Part shown: positions 34,840-42,974 of the stretch, piece after piece
How positions within the stretch are numbered: position 1 is the first letter of the stretch
Layout of the letters: each line of letters opens with the position of its first letter
NCBI RefSeq assembly: GCF_000725125.1
Contig: NZ_JFCB01000022.1
Coordinates: 62,001 to 126,000 of the forward strand
DNA: 64,000 bases
Direction of reading: 5' to 3'
Source of the DNA: Streptomyces toyocaensis
GTDB taxonomy: Bacteria > Actinomycetota > Actinomycetes > Streptomycetales > Streptomycetaceae
Made by a program: the position numbers and the translations under genes
Notes under the pieces: generated by a model
What the model was told of the DNA's origin: nothing
Seen by the model: only the letters and a program-made list of their open reading frames with translations
The model's database searches: none

Positions 34840-35934
34840 GTGGGGAGGCTCGGGTTGGCGGCGCTGGCAGTCGTACGGGATCTGCGTGAGCACTGGGCGC
34901 CCGCATCGGCGGAGGAACTGGAGCGGTTCGAGACCGACGTGCTGTCCGGTTTCGTTCTCGCACGGGCCTCGGCAGGGCTGGCGGACGGCACGATCCGCGG
35001 AGACGTCGGTCACCTGGATCAGATCAGGTCCTGGTTCGGCCGGCCACTGTGGGACATGGAGCCCGCCGACGCGGACGTGTACTTCGGGAAGGTGCTGCGG
35101 CACTCTCCCAGCGGCACCCGGCTGGGCCGGTCACAGGCGCTGAGCACGTACTTCATGTTCCTGGAGTTGCGGCACAAGGTCGAGCTGCACCGGATGACCG
35201 GCCGGGTGGTCGAGTGCCCGATCGACGAGATGAACCGGCCGCGCGGGGCCAAGGACGCTCAGCTGCGGATCCCGCCGAGCGAGCCGGAGATCGGAACGCT
35301 CTTCACCGGATGGGGCGGTGAGCTGGCCACCTGCCGCAAGTTCGCCCCTACCGCCAGGAACTACACCGCCTCGAAGCTGATGTCCCAGGTCGGCCTGCGG
35401 GTGAGCGAGGCATGCGGCCTCGACCTGGACGACATCAAGTGGGACCTGGGCCGTTTCGGCAAACTCCACGTCCGCCACGGCAAGGGCGCCCGCGGTTCGG
35501 GACCGCGCGAGCGGATGGTGCCGCTGATCAACGGCGCCGACCGCACGCTGCGGTGGTTCATCGAGGACGTGTGGGGCCAGTTCGACGACGACCACACCCG
35601 GCCCGGCGCCCCGCTGTTCCCGAGCGAACGGAAGAACACCGACGGTTCCGCCCGCCGGGTCGGTGACGACGCCCTGCGCAACGGTCTCGACAACGCGGTC
35701 GAGGCTCATCTGCCGGGCTGGACGGACAAGTTGACACCGCACGTCCTGCGACACTTCTGCGCGTCCCACCTCTATGGGAAAGGGCTGGACTTGCTTGCAA
35801 TCCAGGAGGTTTTGGGGCATTCCTGGATCGCCACCACGATGCGGTATATCCACGTGCAGCAGACCCGGGTCGAGGACGCCTGGGTCGCCGGGATGGAACG
35901 GGCCGCGAAGCGGCTGGAAGGACTGGCCCGATGA
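34840..35934 (+). CDS. Tyrosine recombinase / site-specific integrase
   Basis: The 364-residue protein has an N-terminal SAM-like core-binding domain and a complete catalytic set: first Arg in VGLRVSEACG, Lys in KLHVRHGKGARG, HVLRHFCASH (HxxR), LGHSW (His) and nucleophile Tyr in TMRYIHV. The GTG at 34840 gives this length; a TTG at 34855 has the better-placed GGGGAGG and may be the true start. Its stop overlaps the ATG of the HTH gene (ATGA). It is probably the active recombinase of a small mobile cassette. Confidence 0.92.
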   Translation: MGRLGLAALAVVRDLREHWAPASAEELERFETDVLSGFVLARASAGLADGTIRGDVGHLDQIRSWFGRPLWDMEPADADVYFGKVLRHSPSGTRLGRSQALSTYFMFLELRHKVELHRMTGRVVECPIDEMNRPRGAKDAQLRIPPSEPEIGTLFTGWGGELATCRKFAPTARNYTASKLMSQVGLRVSEACGLDLDDIKWDLGRFGKLHVRHGKGARGSGPRERMVPLINGADRTLRWFIEDVWGQFDDDHTRPGAPLFPSERKNTDGSARRVGDDALRNGLDNAVEAHLPGWTDKLTPHVLRHFCASHLYGKGLDLLAIQEVLGHSWIATTMRYIHVQQTRVEDAWVAGMERAAKRLEGLAR

Positions 35935-36260
35935 GGTGGAACCTGCGGTTGACCGCCGCGAACAAGGGTATCTGGAAGGCGTCCGAGCTTCAGCGGAGCC
36001 TGGCTGAGCACGGCCTGGCGATCTCGGCCGGGAAGATGTCCGGGCTGTGGTCCGGCCAGCCGGTCTCCCTCAAGCTGGAGGACCTGGACGTCATCTGCGT
36101 CGTGCTCGGCTGCGAGATCGGCGACCTGCTGATCCCGGAACCGCAGAAGGTCACCCGTCCCGGCGAGGAGAGCGTTACCCAGAACGCTGTCGGCGCCGCC
36201 GGACCGGTTTCGGCGGTGGTGCCCAAGCGCCGCGACGGCCGGTCGCTGCCGCCTGCATGA
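35931..36260 (+). CDS. XRE-type helix-turn-helix protein of the recombinase cassette
   Basis: 109 residues, ATG overlapping the integrase stop. The core ISAGKMSGLWSGQPVSLKLEDLDVICVVLGCEIGDLLIP matches Cro/C1-type HTH proteins of the YozG-like small regulator type. A disordered, Pro/Arg-rich tail follows. It ends in an ATGA overlap with the next recombinase, so all three genes are translationally coupled. It may regulate the cassette or act as a recombination directionality factor. Confidence 0.85.
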   Translation: MRWNLRLTAANKGIWKASELQRSLAEHGLAISAGKMSGLWSGQPVSLKLEDLDVICVVLGCEIGDLLIPEPQKVTRPGEESVTQNAVGAAGPVSAVVPKRRDGRSLPPA

Positions 36261-37846
36261 GCCGGTATCCGAAGGGTTACCGCAAACCCACGGACTCCTG
36301 CGACGGATGCCTGGCCTGGGGTGACTTCAGCGGACGGCTCTGCCCCGCCTGCTACATGTTCGGCCGCAGCCACGCGACGGCCGTCTGTGCCGGCTGCCGC
36401 CGCACCCAGCCACTGAAGTGGGATTACTGCCGTCTGTGCTGGTGCCAGGCCCGGCTCCATGCCAAGGCCACTGCTGGTCGGCCGCCGGCCGAAGCCGACG
36501 TGAGAGCCCGGCTCAACGCCGTCCGGCACCACCAACTGTTCTTCATGGGCTTGCACTACCGCAGAGGATCTGCACCCGTCGTCGCGCGACGCGGAGGAGG
36601 GCGGGGAGCCGTCCGGAAGCCGCCACCCGCGCCGGCCTGGCGGCCGAATGCCGACTGGAGACAGCTACCGCTGTTCGGACAGGTCCCCCGTGACTACAGC
36701 CGTCTCGACCCGGCCGACTTCGCCCTGGCCAGCCCCTGGCTGGCCTGGGCGAAGTACCTCGCCTACCAACTCGCCGAGGCCCGCGGCTGGGGACGCGGCA
36801 TTCGCTTTGCAGTCAACCGCGGCCTGGCCCTCGTCCTCACCGGCTACGTCGAGGGCGACGTCATCCGGCACACGGAGACCTTCGCCCCGCTGCGAGCCTT
36901 GGACCTGCGGTTCGGCCACGTCGTCACAGTCCTGGAGGAAATGGGGATCTTCGAGGACGACAGCGAACCCTCCTTCGAGGGCTGGCTCGCCGAGCGGCTG
37001 GAAGGACTCGCACCCGGCATCCGCTCGGAAGCCGAGCGCTGGACCCGCGTCCTGCACGACGGCGGCCCCCGCAGCGTCCCGCGACGGGAAGGCACGGTCT
37101 GGCTCTACCTCAACCGAGTCCGTCCGGCCCTGCTGGAGTGGTCGAACCACTACGACCACCTGCGGGAAGTGACCCGCGACGACGTCGTCACCTACGTCAA
37201 GACACTGCACGGCCACCAGCGACATGACCAACTCGTGGCTCTGCGTTCGCTGTTCACCTGGGCCAAGCGGAACGGGCTGATCTTCCGCAACCCGACCAGC
37301 CGGATCAAGGTCGGCCAGTACGAGTACGCCGTGCTGCAACCGCTCGTCCCCGCCCAGGTCGACCGCTCCGTCGCGGCGGCCACCACACCGGCGACGCGGC
37401 TCATCCTCGCCCTCGCCGCGGTCCATGCCGCCCGGGTTGCCCAGATCGCCACCCTCATGCTCGACGACGTCGACCTCGGCAACCGCCGACTGGCGATCGC
37501 CGGACGCGTCCGCCCTCTCGATGACCTCACCCTGAAACTGCTGCTGGACTGGCTGGAACACCGGCGACGCCGGTGGCCGAACACGGCCAACCTCCACCTG
37601 CTGATCAACAACCAGACCGCGACGAAGACCAACCGCGCCAGCAATCACTGGATCAGCGCGCCCCTGCGCGGACAGGACGCGACGCTGGAGCGGCTCCGCG
37701 TCGACCGGCAGCTTGAAGAGGCCCTCACCCATGGGCCCGACCCCCTCCACCTCGCCGAGGTGTTCGGGCTCGACGAGAAGACCGCCATGCGCTACGCGGA
37801 CTCCGCACGAGCTCTGCTGGAACAGAGCGCTGAACAGCAACTTTGA
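36257..37846 (+). CDS. Zinc-ribbon tyrosine-recombinase-like protein with degenerate catalytic box
   Basis: 529 residues. The N-terminus has clustered Cys pairs (CDGCLAW, LCPACYMF, VCAGCRRT, YCRLCWCQ; residues about 15-62), likely one or two zinc ribbons. The middle has a core-binding domain (DDVVTYVKTLHGHQRHDQLVALRSLFTWAKRNG) and the C-terminus a recombinase-like fold with Arg in HAARVAQIATLMLDDVD and Tyr in KTAMRYADSAR. The HxxR and GH elements of the second box are not recognisable (GLDEK stands where LGHSS would be), so catalysis is doubtful. It probably helps target or regulate the first recombinase. Confidence 0.85.
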   Translation: MSRYPKGYRKPTDSCDGCLAWGDFSGRLCPACYMFGRSHATAVCAGCRRTQPLKWDYCRLCWCQARLHAKATAGRPPAEADVRARLNAVRHHQLFFMGLHYRRGSAPVVARRGGGRGAVRKPPPAPAWRPNADWRQLPLFGQVPRDYSRLDPADFALASPWLAWAKYLAYQLAEARGWGRGIRFAVNRGLALVLTGYVEGDVIRHTETFAPLRALDLRFGHVVTVLEEMGIFEDDSEPSFEGWLAERLEGLAPGIRSEAERWTRVLHDGGPRSVPRREGTVWLYLNRVRPALLEWSNHYDHLREVTRDDVVTYVKTLHGHQRHDQLVALRSLFTWAKRNGLIFRNPTSRIKVGQYEYAVLQPLVPAQVDRSVAAATTPATRLILALAAVHAARVAQIATLMLDDVDLGNRRLAIAGRVRPLDDLTLKLLLDWLEHRRRRWPNTANLHLLINNQTATKTNRASNHWISAPLRGQDATLERLRVDRQLEEALTHGPDPLHLAEVFGLDEKTAMRYADSARALLEQSAEQQL

Positions 37847-37892
37847 TGAAACCGGCTCGACCGGGATGCACCATGAAGGGAATCATGGGCGA

Positions 37893-38402
37893 GTGACGTC
37901 GACCGAAGCAGCAGCACTCGCCCTACAGGACCATGCCGCCCTCTGGAGCATGGGCGAGATCCGTGCAACCGATGTCGTCACTGGAGCTTGCAATGCGCTC
38001 GTCGCCGGCCTCGACAGTCCCGCCCTGCGGATCCTGGCCGCATGCACGCGTGCGGAGGCGGACTACGACGTCCCCGACCTCCTTCCCCCAGCACTCGACG
38101 AACTGGGCCTCACCTTCTACCCAGTGGGCAGCGTTGCCGGACAGGAAGCCGCTGCACGGGCACTTGCCGCCCGGGTGCTGGCCGGCGAACTGACTCCACG
38201 CGAGCTGGCCTTTCGGATCCACCAGCGCTTCGGGCACGAACTGCCGTTGGTCGAACGACTCGCTAACCTGGACGACGAGTACGACATCCTCGAATACGGC
38301 GACAGGACATCGGCACAGGTCGACGCCGAGGTTCTGGCGGAAGCTCTTCGACTCACTCAGCATCCTCGTGTTACACCCGAACCCACGGATCCCCTGAGCT
38401 GA
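37893..38402 (+). CDS. Hypothetical protein carried at the 3' end of the recombinase cassette
   Basis: 169 residues from GTG at 37893 (an in-frame ATG at 37866 is the alternative; GAAGGG lies between them). The product is soluble, acidic and mostly helical, with no signal peptide or recognisable motif: DVVTGACNALVAGLDSPALRILAACTRAEADYDVPDLL, then ELTPRELAFRIHQRFGHELPLVERLANLDDEYD. It follows the recombinase by 46 bp and probably belongs to the same element. Function unknown. Confidence 0.7.
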   Translation: MTSTEAAALALQDHAALWSMGEIRATDVVTGACNALVAGLDSPALRILAACTRAEADYDVPDLLPPALDELGLTFYPVGSVAGQEAAARALAARVLAGELTPRELAFRIHQRFGHELPLVERLANLDDEYDILEYGDRTSAQVDAEVLAEALRLTQHPRVTPEPTDPLS

Positions 38403-38427
38403 AGCACACCAGTGGATCCGTGGGTTC
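38379..38427. repeat. 14-bp perfect inverted repeat at the end of the cassette (third partial copy at 38453)
   Basis: GAACCCACGGATCC (38379-38392) and GGATCCGTGGGTTC (38414-38427) are perfect complements 21 bases apart, spanning the stop codon of the hypothetical gene. GAACCCACGG recurs at 38453-38462. It could be a terminator or the recombination/end site of the element; no matching copy was found to the left of 34840. Confidence 0.6.
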
Positions 38428-38529
38428 ACACTGAAGAGACTTCGGTTTCCGTGAACCCACGGGGCTCTCCGGGTGTGAGTAGTTGCGGTACAGAAAGTGC
38501 CGCTGAGATTGATCATGGTCCGGCCGGCG

Positions 38530-38939
38530 TCGGGATGAGCGGATCATCCGGCCGCCCGCCGGATGCGGACTCGGCGGGGGGATGTCGTCGGCATCCTGGA
38601 GGTCGGCGACGTCCGCGCGGGCCGCCGCGACGGCTTCGGGGTACGCCTGCTTCTCGTGCTCGTCGCGCGGGATGCCGTGCTTGGCGAGGGCGTCGAGCTG
38701 CGCCTTGGTGAGCGTCGAGCACCTCGCGCACCCGATGCGGATGTCGGCGGTCGGGGTGTCGGGCGTCGAGAACGGGTGGGACGGAGGGGCCGGGCGCCAC
38801 GGCCGGCCAGGAGGGCCGCGGTCGGCGGGGGCGGGCTTGCGCAGGAGCGTGGCGAGCCGGGTTCGGCCCGGCAGCGTGGGCAGGGGTGGCGCTCGACGTC
38901 GTCCGTGTCGCTCTGGGAGGCGTCTTGAGGGGCCGCCAT
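38530..38939 (-). pseudogene. Frameshifted remnant of a zinc-finger serine recombinase (resolvase)
   Basis: Reading the minus strand, one frame begins MAAPQDASQSDTDDVERHPCPRCRAEPGSP (zinc-finger start), and a second frame continues LRKPAPADRGPGRPWRPAP, then DTPTADIRIGCARCSTLT and AQLDALAKHGIPRDE. These are the N-terminal landmarks of actinobacterial resolvase-family recombinases with a zinc-finger preface. A frameshift near 38860 and a small deletion after STLT separate the parts, and the catalytic and C-terminal regions are lost. Confidence 0.75.
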
Positions 38940-39224
38940 GCCCCGGATGCTGTCACGAACCAATTTTCACAAGTGCCCCGAACCCGTCTTCGAGTGAGAA
39001 CGGGTTTCGACGAACCGGAAGGGCGCTTCGCGGTCGCCGGGCCGTCAGGTCTGATCTCGCTCGGACATAGGACCGTTTGTGCGCATCAAGGTGAGGGGGC
39101 CCGTGCGGCTTTGCCGGCCCTGCCGTCGCGCTCACCCCCTGAAGAGTCGCCAAACCTTGATGAGAGCTCATTTGCCTATAAGTTATAGGTTAATGCATGC
39201 TGGTCATAGGTATACTGAGAGTAG
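38940..39224. other. Intergenic region with an AT-rich promoter
   Basis: No gene. It ends in an unusually AT-rich stretch (39168-39220) holding the palindrome CCTATAAGTTATAGG and the -10-like TATACT described separately. Confidence 0.4.
39175..39216 (+). promoter_or_regulatory. Palindromic operator and promoter of the truncated tetR gene
   Basis: CCTATAA-G-TTATAGG (39175-39189) is a perfect inverted repeat; with flanks TTG and TTAA it resembles the operator at 41698-41718 (TTGCCTA ... TAGGCAA). TATACT (39211-39216) is a good -10 hexamer eight bases before the GTG at 39225, so the transcript would be nearly leaderless. Confidence 0.6.
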
Positions 39225-39674
39225 GTGATGGTTGTGGTTCGGGCAGGACTGAGCCCGGAGCGGCTGACGCTCGCGGCGCTGTTCGCGCTGGAGGAACTCG
39301 CCGACCGGGTCGCCGACGCCGTGGCCGGGGGGACGGGCAAGGACGCCCTGACGGCTTTCGCGAACGCCTACCGGGACTACGCCCGGGCGCACCCCGGCCG
39401 GTACGAAGCAGCGCGGTACCGGCTCGACCCGCAGACCGCCGCGGCCAGCGCCGGCGTCCGGCACGCGCAGATGACTCGGGCGATCCTGCGCGGCTACGAC
39501 CTGGCTGAGCCGGACCAGACGCACGCGGTCCGCATGCTGGGCAGCGTCTTCCACGGCCACGCCTCCCTGGAGGCAGTCGGCGGCTTCGACCGCACCGGCA
39601 TCGCCGCGCAGCAGTCCTGGGCCTGGACCCTGGACTGCCTCAACACCGCATTGCGGAGCCGGTCCGCCCCCTGA
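39225..39674 (+). CDS. TetR-family ligand-binding domain lacking the HTH (internally deleted regulator)
   Basis: From GTG 39225 (or ATG 39228) the product is 149 residues. It starts like the intact TetR at 41074 (VRAGLSPERLTLAA against VARAGLTTERLVKAG) and then jumps to LFALEELADRVADAVAGG, so about 45 residues holding the whole DNA-binding HTH are missing in frame. The C-terminal effector domain (DALTAFANAYRDYARAHPGR ... GYDLAEPDQTHAVRMLGSVFHG) is intact. It precedes the SGNH gene by 74 bp. It may be a decaying gene or a ligand-binding/dimerising modulator of the intact paralog. Confidence 0.75.
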   Translation: MMVVVRAGLSPERLTLAALFALEELADRVADAVAGGTGKDALTAFANAYRDYARAHPGRYEAARYRLDPQTAAASAGVRHAQMTRAILRGYDLAEPDQTHAVRMLGSVFHGHASLEAVGGFDRTGIAAQQSWAWTLDCLNTALRSRSAP

Positions 39675-39748
39675 CCGGTCGCGTCACCCGCGACGGCTTC
39701 TCCATACCGACCCGACACCTCACCCCCAGAACGAGAAGGCCTGAGGCA

Positions 39749-40927
39749 ATGAGCACCGAACAGAACCTGATCACCACCCCCATCACCGTCGACTTCCTGC
39801 ACGGACACCTCGACGTGGAAGAGACTGCCCACGGCCTGCTGCCCCACCGGCTGCCTGCCTGGGCGCGCCGCCAGATCCCCGACGACCTGCTGGCCGTGGC
39901 CGAGGCTCAGCCCTCCGGTGTCCGGCTGGCCTTCCGTACGAGCGCCACCGCCATCCGCCTGGACACCCTGCCGACCAAACGCATCTACCGGGGCTTCCCG
40001 CCCCCGCCGGACGGCGTCTACGACCTCCTGGTCGACGGCCGCCTCACCGCCCAGGCCACCGTGAACGGCGGAAACCTGCGCACCGTCACCGACATGCAGA
40101 CCCAGACCGCGGAATTCACCCCGGGCCCTGCCGGCACCGCCCACTTCACCGGCCTCCCCACCGGCGAGAAGGACATCGAGATCTGGCTCCCGCACGCGGA
40201 GATCACCGAGGTCATCGCCCTGCGCACCGACGCACCCGTCGAGCCGGCCCCGAAGACCGGGCGCCGGGTGTGGCTGCATCACGGCAGCTCCATCAGTCAC
40301 GGATCCAACGCCGTCTTCCCCAGCACCATCTGGCCCGCGCTGGCCGCCTCCGCAGGCGATGTGGAGCTGATCAACCTCGGATTCGGCGGCAGCGCGCTGG
40401 TCGACCCGTTCACCGCCCGCGCGATGCGCGACACCCGCGCGGACCTGATCAGCGTCAAGCTCGGCATCAACGTCGTCAACAGCGACGCCATGCGCCTGCG
40501 CGCCTTCGCCCCCGCCATCCACGGCTTCCTCGACACCATCCGCGACGGCCACCCCACAACCCCTTTGCTCCTGGTCTCCCCCGTCCTGTGTCCGACCCAC
40601 GAGAACACCCCCGGACCTCTCATGCCGGACCTCTCCAGTGGAACCCTGAAGTTCAAGGCCACCGGTGATCCGGCCGAGACCGCCGCCGGACGGCTGACGC
40701 TCACGATCGTCCGCGACGTCCTGGCCGACCTCGTCAAGCAGCGGTCCGCCGAGGACCCCAACCTCCACTACCTCGACGGACTCGACCTCTACGGCGAGAG
40801 CGATCACGACGAGTTCCCCCTGCCGGACGCGATCCACCCCAGCCCCGAAGGACACCGCCGCATCGGCGAGAACTTCGCCAAGCTCGTCTTCGCCGACAAC
40901 GGGCCCTTCGCCCTCACAACTGGCTGA
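39749..40927 (+). CDS. SGNH/GDSL-fold hydrolase
   Basis: ATG at 39749 follows AGAAGG. The 392-residue cytoplasmic protein has an N-terminal beta-sandwich (about 1-170) and an SGNH domain: block I HHGSSISHGSNA with the nucleophile Ser, Gly in LGFGGSALVD, Asn in KLGINVVNSD and the Asp-His pair in LPDAIHPSPEGH. It should be an esterase or lipase-like enzyme. It follows the truncated tetR gene, with which it probably shares a promoter. Confidence 0.92.
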   Translation: MSTEQNLITTPITVDFLHGHLDVEETAHGLLPHRLPAWARRQIPDDLLAVAEAQPSGVRLAFRTSATAIRLDTLPTKRIYRGFPPPPDGVYDLLVDGRLTAQATVNGGNLRTVTDMQTQTAEFTPGPAGTAHFTGLPTGEKDIEIWLPHAEITEVIALRTDAPVEPAPKTGRRVWLHHGSSISHGSNAVFPSTIWPALAASAGDVELINLGFGGSALVDPFTARAMRDTRADLISVKLGINVVNSDAMRLRAFAPAIHGFLDTIRDGHPTTPLLLVSPVLCPTHENTPGPLMPDLSSGTLKFKATGDPAETAAGRLTLTIVRDVLADLVKQRSAEDPNLHYLDGLDLYGESDHDEFPLPDAIHPSPEGHRRIGENFAKLVFADNGPFALTTG

Positions 40928-41073
40928 CCCGGATCGACTCGCGCCGTCCGCGCCCGTCACCGGCTCCTCCCACGGGCGGGCGGTGCCCAGCCACCTCTCC
41001 ACGCGTTCCGACGGCACACCGCGCGCCAGCGTCTTCTGGCGGAGCCGGTTCCGAACAGGGGTGATCTCGGTCC

Positions 41074-41664
41074 TCATGAGGACGCTGTGGGCCAGGTGTG
41101 CAGGAGGATGTCCAGGGCGTTGAGGATCTCGGTCCAGCTCTCCTGCGCGTCGGGGGAGCTGTGGCTGAAGCCTCCCGCGCCCTCCAGGCCGACGAATCCG
41201 CTGAACACGCTGCCCAGCAGTCGCACGGCGTGTGTCTGGTGCGGTTCGGCCAGGTCGTATCCGCGCAGGATCGCCCGCGACATCTGGGCGTGCCGCACAC
41301 CGGCACTGGAGGCGGCCGCCTCCGGGCTGAGCCGGAACCGGGTGGCGGCGAAGCGGCCCGGGTGTTCGAGGGCGTAGTCGCGGTAGGCGTTCGCGAACGC
41401 GGTCAGCGCGTCCTTGCCGGCTCGGCCGGCCACCGCGGCGGACACCAGGTCGGCCAGCTCCTCCAGGGCGAGCAGCGCGATCCTGGTCTTCAGGTCGTGG
41501 GCGTCCTTCACATGCGAGTACAGGCTCGCGGTCTTGACGCCGAAGCGTCGGGCCAGCTCCGAGGGAGTGGTCTGCTCGAATCCGATCTCGTCGGCCATCT
41601 CGGCCCCTGCCTTGACCAGGCGTTCCGTGGTCAGTCCTGCGCGCGCCACACCCGTCCTCCACAT
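41074..41664 (-). CDS. TetR family transcriptional regulator (intact)
   Basis: 196 residues, ATG at 41664. The HTH is GFEQTTPSELARRFGVKTASLYSHVKDAHDL; the effector domain (WHG-type) includes LEELADLVSAAVAGRAGKDAL and GYDLAEPHQTHAVRLLGSVFSG. It is a paralog of the HTH-less protein at 39225. The palindrome TTGCCTAAA-TTG-TTTAGGCAA lies just upstream, between this gene and the divergent FusB-like gene, and is probably its operator. Confidence 0.93.
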   Translation of the reverse strand: MWRTGVARAGLTTERLVKAGAEMADEIGFEQTTPSELARRFGVKTASLYSHVKDAHDLKTRIALLALEELADLVSAAVAGRAGKDALTAFANAYRDYALEHPGRFAATRFRLSPEAAASSAGVRHAQMSRAILRGYDLAEPHQTHAVRLLGSVFSGFVGLEGAGGFSHSSPDAQESWTEILNALDILLHTWPTASS

Positions 41665-41697
41665 CGCTCACCGAGCCAGCCTTGACACATTATGGGC

Positions 41698-41718
41698 TTG
41701 CCTAAATTGTTTAGGCAA
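41698..41718. promoter_or_regulatory. 21-bp TetR operator palindrome
   Basis: TTGCCTAAA (41698-41706), TTG, TTTAGGCAA (41710-41718): perfect 9-bp arms. TTGACA (41682-41687) lies about one promoter spacing upstream for plus-strand transcription, so binding would cover the -10 of the FusB-like gene and the upstream of tetR. Confidence 0.75.
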
Positions 41719-41733
41719 ATTACCGTCATTCTT

Positions 41734-42225
41734 GTGAAACCTCTGACGGAACCAGAGATCCGCAACGCCTTCGTGAACTGCACCAAGGGAGAGGCCAAGC
41801 GACTGTATGTGCCCCGCGAGCTGAGCGGGGAGCCATGGAGCGACCTGGACTTCCTGGGCTGGCGGGACCCTCGCGCCCCCGACCGGGCCTACCTCGTGGC
41901 GGAGCTGAACGGGCCCCCGGTGGGCATCCAGCTGCGCTCCTCCGGCGCCGGTTCGTGGCAGACCCGGCGCAGCATGTGCTCGGTGTGCGTGACCACGCAC
42001 ACCGGAGGTGTCTCCCTGATGGTGGCACCGAAGGCAGGGAAGGCCGGCCAGCAGGGCAACTCGGTCGGCACCTACATCTGCAGCGACCTGGCCTGTTCCC
42101 TGTACGTACGCGGGAAGAAGGACGCGGGCATGGGCGGACGCCTCCACGAGTCCCTCACCCCGCAGGAGAAGGTCCAGCGGACCGTGGCCAACCTCGCCGC
42201 GTTCATCGCCGAGGTGGTCACGTGA
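41734..42225 (+). CDS. FusB-like EF-G-binding protein (FBP_C treble-clef zinc finger)
   Basis: The GTG at 41734 is chosen because the ATG at 41692 would place the TetR operator inside the gene; neither has a good ribosome binding site. The 163-residue protein begins KPLTEPEIRNAFVNCTKGEAKRL and has the C-terminal zinc finger of the FBP_C family: MCSVCVTTHTGG, then YICSDLACSLYVRGKK. Family members such as FusB/FusC bind elongation factor G and relieve fusidic-acid stalling. Divergent from tetR and likely repressed by it. Drug protection itself is inference. Confidence 0.82.
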   Translation: MKPLTEPEIRNAFVNCTKGEAKRLYVPRELSGEPWSDLDFLGWRDPRAPDRAYLVAELNGPPVGIQLRSSGAGSWQTRRSMCSVCVTTHTGGVSLMVAPKAGKAGQQGNSVGTYICSDLACSLYVRGKKDAGMGGRLHESLTPQEKVQRTVANLAAFIAEVVT

Positions 42226-42290
42226 GCCGGACTCCGAGCGACCGCCCTCAGGACGCGGCCCGCACCGACACCCCGACAAGGAGCACCGAC

Positions 42291-42491
42291 ATGACGAACA
42301 GCACGGAGCCGACGAGCCAGCGGACGAAAATGACCCTGCGCGTCTACACGGTGAACCAGGTTTGCGCCGTCGTCGAGGACCACGGCACGATCGACGTTCC
42401 CGACGTCCGGGAGCCGCTGCCACTGATGGAGTACCTGTACCCGCCCTGTGCCTGCCCGCGCTGCCGGGTCGGCGATGCGGCCGCCTCCTGA
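42291..42491 (+). CDS. Small Cys-containing hypothetical protein
   Basis: 66 residues; ATG at 42291 with AAGGAG at 42278-42283. The product (TLRVYTVNQVCAVVEDHG ... LYPPCACPRCRVGD) has a C-terminal CxCPxC cluster that could bind a metal. It follows the FusB-like gene by 65 bp and may be co-transcribed. No family recognised. Confidence 0.65.
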   Translation: MTNSTEPTSQRTKMTLRVYTVNQVCAVVEDHGTIDVPDVREPLPLMEYLYPPCACPRCRVGDAAAS

Positions 42492-42974
42492 CATCCCAGG
42501 GGCCTGACAGCCGTGGACCGGCAGGGCTGCTCCGACATGACCCGACCGACCGGCGCCCCGGTCTCGTGCACATGTCGTTCCACCAAGGCGAACGAGAACC
42601 TGGTGGACGTCGCTCAGCACGCCGTCGACACGACGCCGGAGAAATCCGGCGTGCCCCGCCTGGTGGTCGCGTCCGAGGTTTACCGCCAGTGGGCGGTTGA
42701 CCATCCAGAGCGGTTCCACTCGCCTACGGGGCGCCGCTGCGGCACTACGCGGACCGGTGGAAGGTTCCTCCCCCCAGGTCTCGCCGCGGGTCCGTATCCG
42801 CACCACGCTGCCGCTCACCGGGACCGCGGCCCGACCTTCGTGGTGGACGTACCTGTTCTTGAGGCGACACCGGGTATCAGGCGGGCGTAACGCGGCCGAG
42901 CTGCTGTCCGGTGATCCACAACACCCCGCACCGCGGCGGGCGCGCGGCTCGGCCGAGCCCTCGCCGGTCGGGGT
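42492..42974. other. Degenerate non-coding stretch
   Basis: No intact gene. An open frame (42513-42890) has no ribosome binding site and changes character midway, so it looks like gene debris (for example VASEVYRQWAVDHPERF around 42670-42715) rather than a gene. Confidence 0.4.

Noticed and set aside
39494..41671. 725-codon minus-strand frame over the SGNH gene
   Set aside because: Shadow; the SGNH catalytic blocks and the TetR genes are in other frames.
42513..42890. Possible 125-residue gene
   Set aside because: No ribosome binding site, composition changes midway, no recognisable family; treated as gene debris.
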